Assembly (NCBI RefSeq): GCF_011516735.1
Contig: NZ_WOSX01000005.1
Location: 83,105 to 147,104 of the forward strand
DNA length: 64,000 nt
Source of the DNA: Acetobacter fallax
GTDB taxonomy: Bacteria > Pseudomonadota > Alphaproteobacteria > Acetobacterales > Acetobacteraceae
Reading direction: 5' to 3'
Made by a program: the position numbers and the translations under genes. The notes beneath the pieces were generated by a model. That model made no database searches. It worked only from the letters and a program-made list of their open reading frames with translations, and was not told where the DNA came from. Numbering within the stretch: position 1 is the stretch's first letter; each line of letters opens with the position of its first letter. Positions 18,720 to 27,735 of this stretch are shown here, in pieces.

Positions 18720-19003
18720 CCTGTTTTTTTGCTCCGGGTTTCGTCCTGCGAACGAAGAAAACTGAATATCCATTAACGCGTGTGGCCCCCTGCCCCATTC
18801 GCATCTGCGGTCGGGGGGATCAGGGCGTGACGGTCTTTGTCCTCCGTGCCCCGTCTGCCGGGGCAGATCAGGGCGAAAGCGGACATAGGAATGCCATGCG
18901 CTGATCCCGCCGGCCACACGACGACCGAACAAAATCTTCACTTTGTTACGTAGCTTATCCGAAACGAAATGCTCAAGCCCTGTGACGGTGACAAACGCAC
19001 TAA

Positions 19004-19437
19004 TACCAGAGGTTGTGGTGGCAGACCTTTGGCTGAGAGAAGCCGGGCTCTGCCCGAACCCGGAAGGGGTCGTGGACCCTTTCACCCCGATCTGCTGATA
19101 AATAATACCAGAGGGTCTGGCCTTTGAGCTGTGCGAGACTGGCCGGTGCAGGACCGGGAGGTGCAGGACTGGCTGGGCTCTGCCCTGGAACCCGGCAAAG
19201 GCTCGCCTTTGCAAACCGTTTTATCGTTTTATGATCAGCAAACCGGGGTGCAGGGGCCTGCGGTCCCTGCCGGGTCCGGGCTGAGCCCGGATACTCTCAT
19301 CGACAGGTCAGTCTTCACAACCTCTGGTATAAGCCGGTTTCCAAAGGTCTGCGACCTTTGGCGGGTTCCAGGGCAGCCCCCTGCCAGTCCCACACCGGCC
19401 AGTCCCACACGGCTCAAAGGTCAGACCCTCTGGCACC
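19004..19437. repeat. Modular palindromic repeat cluster, copy 3
   Basis: Fills most of the gap between amtB and gor. Modules C and D (GGGCTCTGCCC; GAAGGGGTCGTGGACCCTTTC) at about 19048-19085 are followed by the TACCAGAGGGTCTGGCCTTTGA motif (module E, about 19107-19128), and the A/B pair at about 19335-19385. TACCAGAGG also occurs at about 19012 and 19320 (inverted), giving a nested arrangement. Confidence 0.8.
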
Positions 19438-19457
19438 ATGTCGGCTCCGGCATTGCG

Positions 19458-20873
19458 TCAGTCGTCTGCCCTCCCCCGGGCACCGGCCACGCGGGTACGG
19501 GTCCGCATTGTGACGAACTCCTCGGCGGATGTTGGGTGGATGCCGATGGTGCGGTCGAAATCGGCCTTGTGCAGGCCGGCTGTGACGGCGATGGCCAGGC
19601 CCTGCATCAGTTCCGGCGCGTCCTCGCCGATCATGTGGGCCCCGACGACTTTCTGCGTGGCCTGATCGACGACCAGTTTCATGAGGGTGCGTCGCTCTCG
19701 CCCGCTCAGGGTGTGGCGCATCGGGCGGAATTTCGAGACGTAGATATCGGTGGCGCCCTGTTCGGCGGCCTCGGCTTCGGTGAGGCCGACACTGGCGAGA
19801 GGCGGGGTGAAGAACACGGCTTTCGGGGTGGTGTCGAAGGACCAGCCCCGGGCGTGATCGCTGTAGAGGCGATCCGCGAGGATATGCCCTTCGGCGATGG
19901 CGACGGGGGTCAGGTTCAGATGGTTGGTGACATCGCCGATCGCGAAGATGCCGGGGTCCGTTGTCTCGAAGTGACGGTCGATTTCGATGCGGCCATCCTC
20001 TGTTGTCCGGACACGGGTGGTTTCCAGGCCCAGTTTTTCAGTCTTCGGGTGGCGTCCGGTGGCCATCAGCACGCAGTCTGCTTCAAGGCGGGTGCCGTTA
20101 TCCAGCGTGACGGTGAGAGCGTCACCGTTCCGGACGATGCGGGTCGGGCTGGATTTTTCGTGCTGACGCACGCCGCGCTGGTCGATAGCATCGTGAAGGG
20201 CCGTGCGGAGATCTTCATCGAAGCCGCGCAGGGGGAGCGCCTGTCTGTAGACGAGATCGACGCTGGCACCGAGGCCAGCGAAAATTCCGGCGAATTCGAT
20301 ACCGATATAGCCTGCGCCGATGATGCAGACCCTGCGGGGCATGGAGGGGAGGCTGAACACCTCGTCGGAAGTGATGGCCAGGTCTGCCCCCATGACGGGC
20401 AGCTTTGTGGGCGTGGAGCCTGTTGCGATGACGATATGTCTGGCGGTGATTCGCCCGGGTTTCGCTTCGGGATCGAGGCCTGTGGGTGTGGTGACGATCG
20501 TGTGGGTGTTTTCGAAGCGGGCGTGACCTGTGATGAGGCGGACGCCGGCTTTTTCGAGCATTGAGACATAGATGCCGTTCAGGCGGTGGATCTCGCGGTC
20601 TTTCGCGTCGATCAGTTTTACCCAGTCATGGGTGCCGGGTTCGGTGTTCCAGCCGAATCCGTGGCTGTCGGCGACGTAATCGCCGTATTCGCTGGCCTGG
20701 ACCATGAGTTTTTTCGGCACGCAGCCGAGATTGACGCAGGTTCCGCCCCAGTGGCGTCCTTCGACGACGGCGACCCGGGCTCCGTGGCTGGCAGCGATGC
20801 GGGCGCAGCGGACGCCGCCCGATCCTGCGCCGATGACCAGGAGATCGACGTCGTAGAGTGTGTTTTCGGGCAT
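19458..20873 (-). CDS. gor: Glutathione-disulfide reductase
   Basis: NADPH-dependent FAD enzyme that keeps glutathione reduced in the cytoplasm. The N-terminal GAGSGGVRCARIAASHGA FAD loop is followed by the redox-active GGTCVNLGCVPKKLM motif; the NADPH-binding GAGYIGIEFAGIFAGLG lies mid-protein, and the C-terminal dimer interface ends with GIHPTSAEEFVTMR, carrying the catalytic His of the partner subunit. 471 residues, normal. Glutathione reductase is favoured over dihydrolipoamide dehydrogenase by the GGVRCAR and VNLGCVPKKLMV wording. Preceded by fpr on the same strand across a repeat. Confidence 0.94.
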   Translation of the reverse strand: MPENTLYDVDLLVIGAGSGGVRCARIAASHGARVAVVEGRHWGGTCVNLGCVPKKLMVQASEYGDYVADSHGFGWNTEPGTHDWVKLIDAKDREIHRLNGIYVSMLEKAGVRLITGHARFENTHTIVTTPTGLDPEAKPGRITARHIVIATGSTPTKLPVMGADLAITSDEVFSLPSMPRRVCIIGAGYIGIEFAGIFAGLGASVDLVYRQALPLRGFDEDLRTALHDAIDQRGVRQHEKSSPTRIVRNGDALTVTLDNGTRLEADCVLMATGRHPKTEKLGLETTRVRTTEDGRIEIDRHFETTDPGIFAIGDVTNHLNLTPVAIAEGHILADRLYSDHARGWSFDTTPKAVFFTPPLASVGLTEAEAAEQGATDIYVSKFRPMRHTLSGRERRTLMKLVVDQATQKVVGAHMIGEDAPELMQGLAIAVTAGLHKADFDRTIGIHPTSAEEFVTMRTRTRVAGARGRADD

Positions 20874-20894
20874 CTGTGCTTCGGGGCTCCGCCT

Positions 20895-21005
20895 GGGGGG
20901 AATCGGTTATTATGCCCGGGCTCTGCCCGGACCCGGCAGGGACCACACACAGGCCCCTGCACCCCGGTTTATTTTAGCTCAATGGTTTGCAAAGGTCTGC
21001 GGTCT
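20895..21005. repeat. Modular palindromic repeat, copy 4
   Basis: Between fpr and gor. Shows module C (CGGGCTCTGCCCGG), a D variant around GCAGGGACC...GGCCCCTGC, the CACCCCGGTTTAT linker and half of module A (AATGGTTTGCAAAGGTCTGC) truncated close to the fpr stop. Confidence 0.8.
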
Positions 21006-21012
21006 GAGTTTT

Positions 21013-21891
21013 TCAGCGCTCGGCGAACGCCTTTTCGACGACATACGCCCCCGGACGCGAGTTGTTGCCTTCGTCGAAGCCGCGCGCTTCGAGGAGTTTC
21101 TCGGTGTCGGCCAGCATTTCCGGCGAACCACAGATCATCACACGGTCATGCTCGGGGTCGATTTCCGGGATATTCAGGTCGCGGAAGATCCTGCCGTTTT
21201 CTATCAGGGTGGTGATGCGGTCGGAGACTTCGAACTCTTCGCGGGTGACGGCCGGGTAGTAGCGGAGTTTCGAGGAGATGTATTCGCCAAGGAACTCATG
21301 CCCGCGCAGGTCGGCGCTGATGTATTTCTGATAGGCGAGTTCGCTTCTGATGCGGACGGTGTGCGTCAGGATGACGTTGTCGTAGCGCTCGTAGCACTCA
21401 GGGTCACGGATGAGGCTCATGAACGGGGCGAGGCCGGTGCCGGTCGAGAGGAAATAGAGATTGCGGCCAGGACGCAGGTTGTCGAGCAGCAGGGTGCCGA
21501 CGGGCTTGCGCCCGATCAGCACGGTATCACCGACCTTGACGTGTTGCAGGCGCGAGGTGAGCGGGCCGTCCGGCACGGCGATGGAGAGGAACTCCATGTG
21601 GTCTTCGTAGTTCGCCGAGGCGATGGAATAGGCGCGGAGGAGCGGCTTGCCGTCCACCTCGATTCCGATCATCGCAAACTGGCCGTTTTCGAACCGGAGC
21701 GCCGGGTCGCGCGTTGTGGTGAAGCTGAACAGGCGGTCTGTCCAGTGATGCACCGTCAGCACTTCCGCCGGGTAGAGGTGCGGGTATTCTTTCGTCGGCG
21801 TGGCCAGATGCCACACGCCTTCATGGCCTTCGACCGGCAGGAGGCCGGAGGGAGCCAGTTCGGGAGCGAGGCGCGTCAGCGTTTCGGACAT
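21013..21891 (-). CDS. fpr: Ferredoxin/flavodoxin-NADP reductase
   Basis: FAD enzyme moving electrons between NADPH and ferredoxin or flavodoxin. The FAD-binding RAYSIASANYEDHMEF motif (R.YS) and the NADP-binding FLSTGTGLAPFMSLIRD and DRVMICGSPEML blocks are all present; the C-terminus ends YVVEKAFAER, the short aromatic-poor tail with AFVE-like ending seen in the bacterial subclass. 292 residues, about 30 longer than the E. coli enzyme, with the extra length at the N-terminus. Confidence 0.95.
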   Translation of the reverse strand: MSETLTRLAPELAPSGLLPVEGHEGVWHLATPTKEYPHLYPAEVLTVHHWTDRLFSFTTTRDPALRFENGQFAMIGIEVDGKPLLRAYSIASANYEDHMEFLSIAVPDGPLTSRLQHVKVGDTVLIGRKPVGTLLLDNLRPGRNLYFLSTGTGLAPFMSLIRDPECYERYDNVILTHTVRIRSELAYQKYISADLRGHEFLGEYISSKLRYYPAVTREEFEVSDRITTLIENGRIFRDLNIPEIDPEHDRVMICGSPEMLADTEKLLEARGFDEGNNSRPGAYVVEKAFAER

Positions 21892-22155
21892 GGCCGGGAA
21901 GTCTCCGTGTTTAAGGGCGTCACACTGTGGAACAGGGGCCGTCTGGTCGTGCAGAACCTGTCCGGCGGGCGTGCGCCAGATTGCCGGGCGAATTGGGTGG
22001 CGTTTTTAAGGGCAAGTGCTGTCTTATACCAGCATAATTTGTGCGAATCTGGTGCGAAGCCGGGACAAAGCACATGGTGAGGGCGTGGTTTTCGGGGGCT
22101 GGTCATTTTCTGATGCGCGGAGCTGAAGCTGCGCATTCTTAAGAAACCAGGGTGC

Positions 22156-22719
22156 TCATGGCTTCTGTTCAGCCATTTTGGGCAAGGCCGGGTCCGACCG
22201 AAGGGGAGCCTGATCGAAGACCTGTGTTGAGTTTGCGGGCGCGCACATCTGGCGGGCGAAGTGCTGATGCAGGTCGCCGGGGGGAATGTCGAGCACGAGG
22301 AGGTCCGGTGTGACGCAGTTTCCGGCGTCATAGGCGTCACTGGCGACCCAGTGCAGGCGGGTTGTCAGTTCGGGCTCCGGCGCAATGGCAACGGGGAGCA
22401 TGACCGGACCAGGATGCATGCCGGGCGACGGGCGCCGTTCAGCGGGCACAAAGTGGCCGCTGCTGTCCTCGAAGTGCAGATGCGGCAGCGTCTGTACCGT
22501 GCAGGGTGATGCGCTGATATTGCGCAGCACCAGTAATGTGCCGCTCTGTGACATGCCGTTAAAGGCACCATTTTCGTCGTCGAAGCTGAGGGAAAGGTCC
22601 GCTGCGGTGCAACCGGGATATTGATATTCCCTGACCGGGGCGGTCTCCGCTCCGAAGAGCGGTGAAACGACCGTGCCGAGGGCCAGTGCGACGGCAAAGC
22701 GAACGAGTATGGTGGTCAC
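22156..22719 (-). CDS. Exported DUF4232-type protein
   Basis: From the GTG at 22719 (VTTILVRFAVALALG) the product has a signal peptide ending near FGAETA and one beta-sandwich domain of the DUF4232 type: YQYPGCTAADLSLSFDDENG, then GTLLVLRNISASPCTVQ and a closing LLVLDIPPG. Function unknown; DUF4232 proteins are exported and often lipoproteins. The frame is open to 22899, but that would overlap the preceding gene by more than 160 bases. The 13-base gap to that gene suggests a two-gene operon. The start is uncertain because no strong ribosome binding site is visible. Confidence 0.7.
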   Translation of the reverse strand: MTTILVRFAVALALGTVVSPLFGAETAPVREYQYPGCTAADLSLSFDDENGAFNGMSQSGTLLVLRNISASPCTVQTLPHLHFEDSSGHFVPAERRPSPGMHPGPVMLPVAIAPEPELTTRLHWVASDAYDAGNCVTPDLLVLDIPPGDLHQHFARQMCAPANSTQVFDQAPLRSDPALPKMAEQKP

Positions 22720-22732
22720 TGGTCGCACTCTG

Positions 22733-23200
22733 TCATGGTCCGGGCACCACATCCGGCCCTGGGCGGGCGACAAAACCGAGCACGTGGCCGGTTGCCGGAT
22801 CAAGATGGCAGGCCCATGAAAACGATGTCCAGCGGATTGTTGCTGTTCCTGCATGGAGGAACTGGCCCCGGCCTTCCACCAGTGCGGGACTGACCACATG
22901 CTGGCTGTCCAGCCGCTCGTCCTGAAGGAAGAACCGGTACGGAGAGCTTCCGAGTTTCACAAGGGTCTTTCGGGCTGCGTCCTGACAGAGGAAGGTTGTC
23001 ATCAGCCAGGCCGCACCCTGATCCCGTGTGGCCCTGCGTTCGTCAGGATTCTTCATTGCTGCGAGATGCTGGTCGATGATCTGCTGTTCGACGGGTGATG
23101 GACGGATCCCTGTTGAGTCAGCGTGTGATGATGTGATGAATGCCGGGAACGTTATGACGCAGATAATAATTCCGCTGAGATATCCGTTCATGTTTCTCAT
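22733..23200 (-). CDS. Small exported protein of unknown function
   Basis: A 155-residue protein with an N-terminal signal (YLSGIIICVITFPAFITSSHA) and a mature part of about 125 residues. DQGAAWLMTTFLCQDAARKTLVKLG includes one of two cysteines (the other is in FSWACHLDPATG). No family recognised. It sits directly upstream of the DUF4232-type gene and is probably co-transcribed and co-exported with it. Confidence 0.65.
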   Translation of the reverse strand: MRNMNGYLSGIIICVITFPAFITSSHADSTGIRPSPVEQQIIDQHLAAMKNPDERRATRDQGAAWLMTTFLCQDAARKTLVKLGSSPYRFFLQDERLDSQHVVSPALVEGRGQFLHAGTATIRWTSFSWACHLDPATGHVLGFVARPGPDVVPGP

Positions 23201-23439
23201 TCAACCTGATCCGGCACTATTCTGTTCGCCTGCGCTTTTGCCTGTGTTTTAAAATCAGTGTTTTAAAATATGACGCGCTGTGTGTCTTCACGTTGCCGGA
23301 TATTCGCTGAAAAGGTCATAGGAAATCAGCATCATAAGCATATTCCGGGAGAGCGTTTGTCTGGCGCGTACTTTTGATTATCGAAGCGTAGCGGGGATTT
23401 GCCCCGCTGCAAAGGCACGCTTCTCGTTGCCGGCAAGCG

Positions 23440-23580
23440 CTTCGTCAGGGCTTTGCCCTAAAACCTGCCAAAGGTCTTTGACATTTGGAAACCTGCTTAT
23501 TTATCAAACGATAAAGATGAAGAGATCCGCGACCCCCTGCCGGGTGCGGGCAGAGCCCGCTTCCCTGCCCGGACTTATTT
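23440..23580. repeat. Modular palindromic repeat, copy 5
   Basis: In the gap between the exported pair and the S10 peptidase end. Module order is B (AGGGCTTTGCCCT), A (AAAGGTCTTTGACATTT, one mismatch in the stem), linker with CTTATTTATCA, D (GCGACCCCCTGCC) and C (CGGGCAGAGCCCG), i.e. the reverse orientation of copy 6. The rest of 23201-23440 shows no gene. Confidence 0.8.
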
Positions 23581-23583
23581 TTC

Positions 23584-25260
23584 TCAGTTCGGAAGGTTGT
23601 CGTTGGCGCGGATGAAGGCGGCGGCATTATCGTGCAGTTCCTTCAGAGCGGGCGCGTGGGTGTAGACCATATGCCCTGACATATACTGATGGAATTCGAT
23701 ATTTCCGGCCAGCTTACGTGGAATGGGGAGGTGGTTCATCTCATAGATACCCTCGAAATACGGAGTGCCGAGATCGAAATAGCCCTGGTTGAGCTGCACT
23801 TTCAGGGAGGGATTCTGTTTCATGGCATCAGCAAGATCCGGCAATACGTTGGGCAGACCGCGTTTTGAGGAGGGCATGCCGGGCTGTGCGTGGCTGAAAT
23901 CCCATTTGCCGATTGAGTGGGCGCTGGGTTTGTATTCCTGGTAAGCGCCGGTTGCGCTGTCGCCACCATAATGCAGGACTTCGCGAGAGTAATCATTGAA
24001 AGCCGAGAGGTAGGCGGAGCCGAGCGCCGAGCCCATCGGGTCATAATACGGGTGCTGGGAGAGCGGATCGATCGAGAAGCCCGAGAAGCGGCTGTCGAGG
24101 CGACCGGTGTCGATGTCCTGATCTCCCAGGAGGGTTTTTTCAAATTCTCCGCCATCGACACGCAGACTGGCGTGTTTGATGTAGTCCACTGGCAGGCCTG
24201 TATAACCGTGTAGCTTTTCGGCGATTTCGTTGAATTTCGCTTCCGGCAGGGCGGTTCCCTGTTGCAGCGCGGCTGTGTAGTCGGTCAGCGTGAAATGCTC
24301 GACCTCGTGAAGGAAGGCGGGCAGATCTGTCGGCATCGGGGAAAGTTTTTTGTGATACCAGGCTGTTGCGGCGAAGCTCGGCAGGGCCAGGATGTAGGGC
24401 ATATCCATGCCGGGGTTGGCCTGCGGGCGGTCGATGGTGTTGTCGTAGTTCAGGATCTGGGACAGGAGCATGACGCCGTTCAGGTCGATGCTTTTGTCTT
24501 CCGCCAGCATGTTGGCGACGATTGCGGACCGGGTTGTGCCGTAGCTTTCACCGAACAGGAATTTCGGCGAGTTGTAGCGTTTGTAGCGACCGAGAAACTG
24601 CGCGATGAAATCGGTGAAGGCGCGGGCATCGGGGTCGGTGCCGTAAAAGGCTTTGTCCTTGTCCTTACCGCCAAGGCGACCGAAGCCGGTTCCGGGAGCG
24701 TCGATGAACACCAGGTCGGTGACATCGAGCAGGCTGTCATCGTTGTCGATCAGTGTGTAAGGCGCGGCGGGGGTGTGCGTGTCGTCTGCTGTCCGGATAC
24801 GGCGGGGACCGAAGGCGCCCATGTGGAGCCAGACCGTCGCTGAGCCGGGGCCGCCGTTATAGACGAAAGTGATGGGGCGCGAGGCGGCGGGAACGCCTTT
24901 TTTGAAATAGGCGACGTAGAACATGGACGCGACGGGTTCGTCTTCCGGCTTCGTTGTTTTTTCCGGCGCGGCGTCATCCCAGCCTTTGGGGTGGACGATC
25001 AGCGTGCCGGCGATGGCCTGATAGGCGATTCTCTGGCCGCGGATGGAGACGGCACCGTCGCTGACGACCTGCTGTGGTTTGAAGGAGAACGGGCTGTCTT
25101 CTTTGTGTGTTTCGGCGGAGGTGGGTTTTACCGGTCCGGAGACATCGCTGGCACAGGCTGACGGAGCGGAAAGCGCGGTCGATGCGATGATTGCGAGGGG
25201 GAGGGAGAGAGGGAGAAGGCGGCGGAAGGCGGATTTCGGCCCGGTGTAAGGACAGATCAT
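23584..25260 (-). CDS. S10 family serine carboxypeptidase-like protein
   Basis: Exported 558-residue peptidase of the serine carboxypeptidase (S10) family. A signal peptide (LLPLSLPLAIIASTALSAPSACA) is followed by the oxyanion region FVYNGGPGSATVWLHMG, the nucleophile elbow LFGESYGTTRS (Ser), the Asp in QGYFDLGTPYF and the His in MSGHMVYTHAPAL, so the triad is complete. S10 enzymes usually remove C-terminal residues at acid pH, which suits an acid-producing bacterium. Substrate unknown. Monocistronic. Confidence 0.92.
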   Translation of the reverse strand: MICPYTGPKSAFRRLLPLSLPLAIIASTALSAPSACASDVSGPVKPTSAETHKEDSPFSFKPQQVVSDGAVSIRGQRIAYQAIAGTLIVHPKGWDDAAPEKTTKPEDEPVASMFYVAYFKKGVPAASRPITFVYNGGPGSATVWLHMGAFGPRRIRTADDTHTPAAPYTLIDNDDSLLDVTDLVFIDAPGTGFGRLGGKDKDKAFYGTDPDARAFTDFIAQFLGRYKRYNSPKFLFGESYGTTRSAIVANMLAEDKSIDLNGVMLLSQILNYDNTIDRPQANPGMDMPYILALPSFAATAWYHKKLSPMPTDLPAFLHEVEHFTLTDYTAALQQGTALPEAKFNEIAEKLHGYTGLPVDYIKHASLRVDGGEFEKTLLGDQDIDTGRLDSRFSGFSIDPLSQHPYYDPMGSALGSAYLSAFNDYSREVLHYGGDSATGAYQEYKPSAHSIGKWDFSHAQPGMPSSKRGLPNVLPDLADAMKQNPSLKVQLNQGYFDLGTPYFEGIYEMNHLPIPRKLAGNIEFHQYMSGHMVYTHAPALKELHDNAAAFIRANDNLPN

Positions 25261-25650
25261 GGCGGACTCTTCGTTAAGGCTGAACAGGACTTGCTATAAT
25301 GAAGGTGGACCGATTCGGGCGGGGAACGCAACCTGGCGGGCCATAAGGTGGCAATGCATGGTATGCACTGTGGCATCGCCGGTTCGGGTTATGATGAAAC
25401 ACATCGCACCGTTGGGGCTGATTCATGAAACACTGAGATATTCCGTGAAACTCTCAGCATGTCGCGCCGAGCCGCGCTGACCGGATGACGCTTTCCGACA
25501 CCGTTGAGATGACGGTGATCACCCTTCACATCGACGATGAGCCGGCGCTGGTCGCGACGCTGACGGTGTCGTCATCATGTGTGAGCGCACGCCATTTCCG
25601 GCGGCAGATATCGCCGGGCCGGTCCGTGTTATTTTGTGAGGGTGGTGGTT
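25261..25650. other. Gap with no supported gene
   Basis: Between the S10 peptidase start and the end of the next gene. A short inverted repeat TGCAT-GGT-ATGCA lies at 25355-25367. A frame of 87 codons at 25485-25748 on the plus strand overlaps the end of the neighbouring gene and has no recognisable content. Confidence 0.4.
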
Positions 25651-26094
25651 TTACGACGAGCGTTTCCCGCTATCGCGCATGGCGACAACCAGGTTCATAT
25701 GGGGAGCGAGAAGACGCTGCGGAAGCGTTGGAAGATAGATTCGGATAACGTCCAGCTTCTTCGAGTCAGGGAGTGCGGCGAAGACCGGACGTGATCCGGA
25801 TTCATCACCACCCTCAGCGTAGCTTTTTGCAATCGCGGCGGTAATTGTCGCGGGGACGGAGGCGAGGAGGGCTTTTTGCGCCGGGGTCAGCAACCTGTCA
25901 CGTAAAGGCCCTGACAGTGTGCGTATTTCCGCGACTTTCGGTGCTTCGTAAGGCTTGAGCTGGCTCAGGGGGAACTCGACCTCGACGCCGTTGCCTTGCA
26001 GCACGTAGCCGGTCTGGCCTTCGATATCGACCAGCTTGCCGTCGTGAGCCCCTCTGAGGTCCGATACATGATCACCGATCGACAGATGGACCAC
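25651..26094 (-). CDS. Conserved-looking small protein of unknown function
   Basis: A 147-residue soluble protein. The first 50 residues (VHLSIGDHVSDLRGAHDGKLVDIEGQTGYVL, then VEFPLSQLKPYE) look like a small SH3- or KOW-like beta barrel; the remainder, KALLASVPATITAAIAKSYAEGG and IRIYLPTLPQRLLAPHMNLVVAMR, is helical. I recognise no family. No signal peptide. Codon use matches its neighbours, so I take it as a real gene. Confidence 0.65.
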   Translation of the reverse strand: MVHLSIGDHVSDLRGAHDGKLVDIEGQTGYVLQGNGVEVEFPLSQLKPYEAPKVAEIRTLSGPLRDRLLTPAQKALLASVPATITAAIAKSYAEGGDESGSRPVFAALPDSKKLDVIRIYLPTLPQRLLAPHMNLVVAMRDSGKRSS

Positions 26095-26224
26095 AGCTCA
26101 CCTCCTGATATCCGCACAGATGCGGTTCACAGGGGGTCATGGATAAGACGACCGGTCAAGCAATCAGGTGACGTCAGGGTTTGCGGGCCGGCGCGATGAG
26201 ACGCCGCCCCACGGACGGCCCTTA

Positions 26225-27430
26225 TCAGCGCATGATACCGGTGTGACCGACGGAGTAACGGCCTGGCTGCGGCCAGACGGTCAGGCCGTGGGGTTCGGCG
26301 CCGACGGGAATCTCTTTCATCGCGCCTGTTGTGGTGTCGATCGCATAGACGACATCATCGAAGCGTCCGGAGAGCCAGAGCAGTTTTCCGTCGGCGCTGA
26401 CATTGCCCATATCGGGGCTGCCGCCGCCGGGGACCGGCCAGGTTCTGATGACCTTATTTGTGGCGAAGTCTACGACCGAGACGCTGCCATCCTTGCTGTG
26501 GCGCGGGCCGTGGACCTTATGCGAGCCACGATTTGCGACATACATGACGGTGTCGTCGCGGCTTGGGTAGATGCCGTGCGTGCCGACGCCGGTATGGATG
26601 AAGCCGGTCTCTTTGAACGTGTCTCCATCGAGAACGAATACGCCGTCTGCATGCATGTCGGCGACGTAGAAGGTTTTGCCGTTCGGAGCGGCCAGGATGT
26701 CCTGGGGCATACCGCCGGTGGAGAGCTTCAGATAGCCGAGCAGCCGGCGGTTAACTGTATCGACTTTGGCGACCATGCCGCCGAATTCGCAGGTGAAGAT
26801 CGCGTAGCGGCCGTCGATGGAGAAGGCGGCGTGGTTGATACCGCGACATTCCGGCGCTTCGACGGAGCCCTGCATCGCCATGGTGTGCGGGTCACGGAAA
26901 TCGAGGCGTTTGCGGGCTTCGGCCACGACGATTGCCGATTTTCCGTCGGGGGTGAAATACATATTGTACGGGTCATCGACCGGGATGGCCTGACCCGGCT
27001 TGCCGGTACGCGGGTTGATCGGAGTCAGGCTGCCCTGGGTTGTGCCTTCGGCATTGTTGGTCGCCCAGAGGGTACGCAGATCCCAGGACGGGACGACGTG
27101 CTGCGGGCTGCGGCCAACCGGGAAGCGATCGACGACGGTCATTGTTGCGGGATCAATCACGTAGACATCGTTTGACCGGAGGTTCGGCACGTAGATCCGG
27201 GCAGGATCTTTCGCCACTTCCGGCGCGATGTTGTCCGGACGGGCTTCCGAATAGATGTTGTTCGGATTGATTACCGGGGGCATGCCGGGGATGGTCTGGA
27301 TCGCACTGGCTGTCGCAGGTGCGGGCAGGGCCGCAGCGGGCTCCGGGGTCTGGGCCCGGGCTGGCGCCAGAGCGCATATGCCAAGCAGTGCCGCTGTCGC
27401 AACGCCGGTCAGAAATGTATTTTTCATCAT
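26225..27430 (-). CDS. Exported YVTN-type beta-propeller protein
   Basis: A 401-residue exported protein: signal peptide ending ALAPARAQ, a short Pro/Ala linker, then about seven blades of roughly 45 residues with the YVTN-type pattern (ARIYVPNLRSNDVYVIDPATMTVVDRFPVG is the first; GKTFYVADMHADGVFVLDGDTFKETGFI is a later one). The family binds surfaces or ligands in the periplasm, with no single reaction assigned. Monocistronic, preceded by repeat DNA. Confidence 0.85.
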   Translation of the reverse strand: MMKNTFLTGVATAALLGICALAPARAQTPEPAAALPAPATASAIQTIPGMPPVINPNNIYSEARPDNIAPEVAKDPARIYVPNLRSNDVYVIDPATMTVVDRFPVGRSPQHVVPSWDLRTLWATNNAEGTTQGSLTPINPRTGKPGQAIPVDDPYNMYFTPDGKSAIVVAEARKRLDFRDPHTMAMQGSVEAPECRGINHAAFSIDGRYAIFTCEFGGMVAKVDTVNRRLLGYLKLSTGGMPQDILAAPNGKTFYVADMHADGVFVLDGDTFKETGFIHTGVGTHGIYPSRDDTVMYVANRGSHKVHGPRHSKDGSVSVVDFATNKVIRTWPVPGGGSPDMGNVSADGKLLWLSGRFDDVVYAIDTTTGAMKEIPVGAEPHGLTVWPQPGRYSVGHTGIMR

Positions 27431-27559
27431 AATATGTCAGCTTCCTCCGCGGGCGCACGCATAGCACAGGCGCGGGGGGCGGCAAGCGATCTGCATCAAA
27501 CCGGTGAAAAATATGGTGTGTGGGAGGTGTGCCCGCAGGCCTGGCCTGAGACCACACGC

Positions 27560-27735
27560 TCCTGCACCACGATGTGTTTTCAATAAAATGGTTTCCAAAG
27601 GTCTGTGACCTTTGGTGGGTTCCAGGGCAAAGCCCTGAGAAGATGCTGGCACTTAACGCTAACAAAGCCTTTGAAAACAGGTTTGTTTAACGGATCGGGG
27701 CGCACAGGGGCTGTAGTCCGGATGGGTTCCGGGGT
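27560..27735. repeat. Modular palindromic repeat, copy 6
   Basis: Between the beta-propeller start and the tsaD stop. About 50 bases here (27586-27637) are identical by eye to 6871-6922, covering module A (AAAGGTC-TGT-GACCTTT) and B (CAGGGC-AAA-GCCCTG), and near-identical to 31332-31383 and 56895-56943. Such identity suggests recent spread or gene conversion. Confidence 0.85.

Noticed and set aside
17622..18776. 384-codon plus-strand frame opposite amtB
   Set aside because: Acid-, Gly- and His-rich shadow translation of the amtB complement; amtB has full family motifs.
18774..19214. Long N-terminal extension of amtB
   Set aside because: Translates through palindromic repeat DNA, and the signal peptide marks a start near 18719.
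25485..25748. 87-codon plus-strand gene
   Set aside because: Overlaps the end of the 147-residue gene on the other strand and has no recognisable feature.
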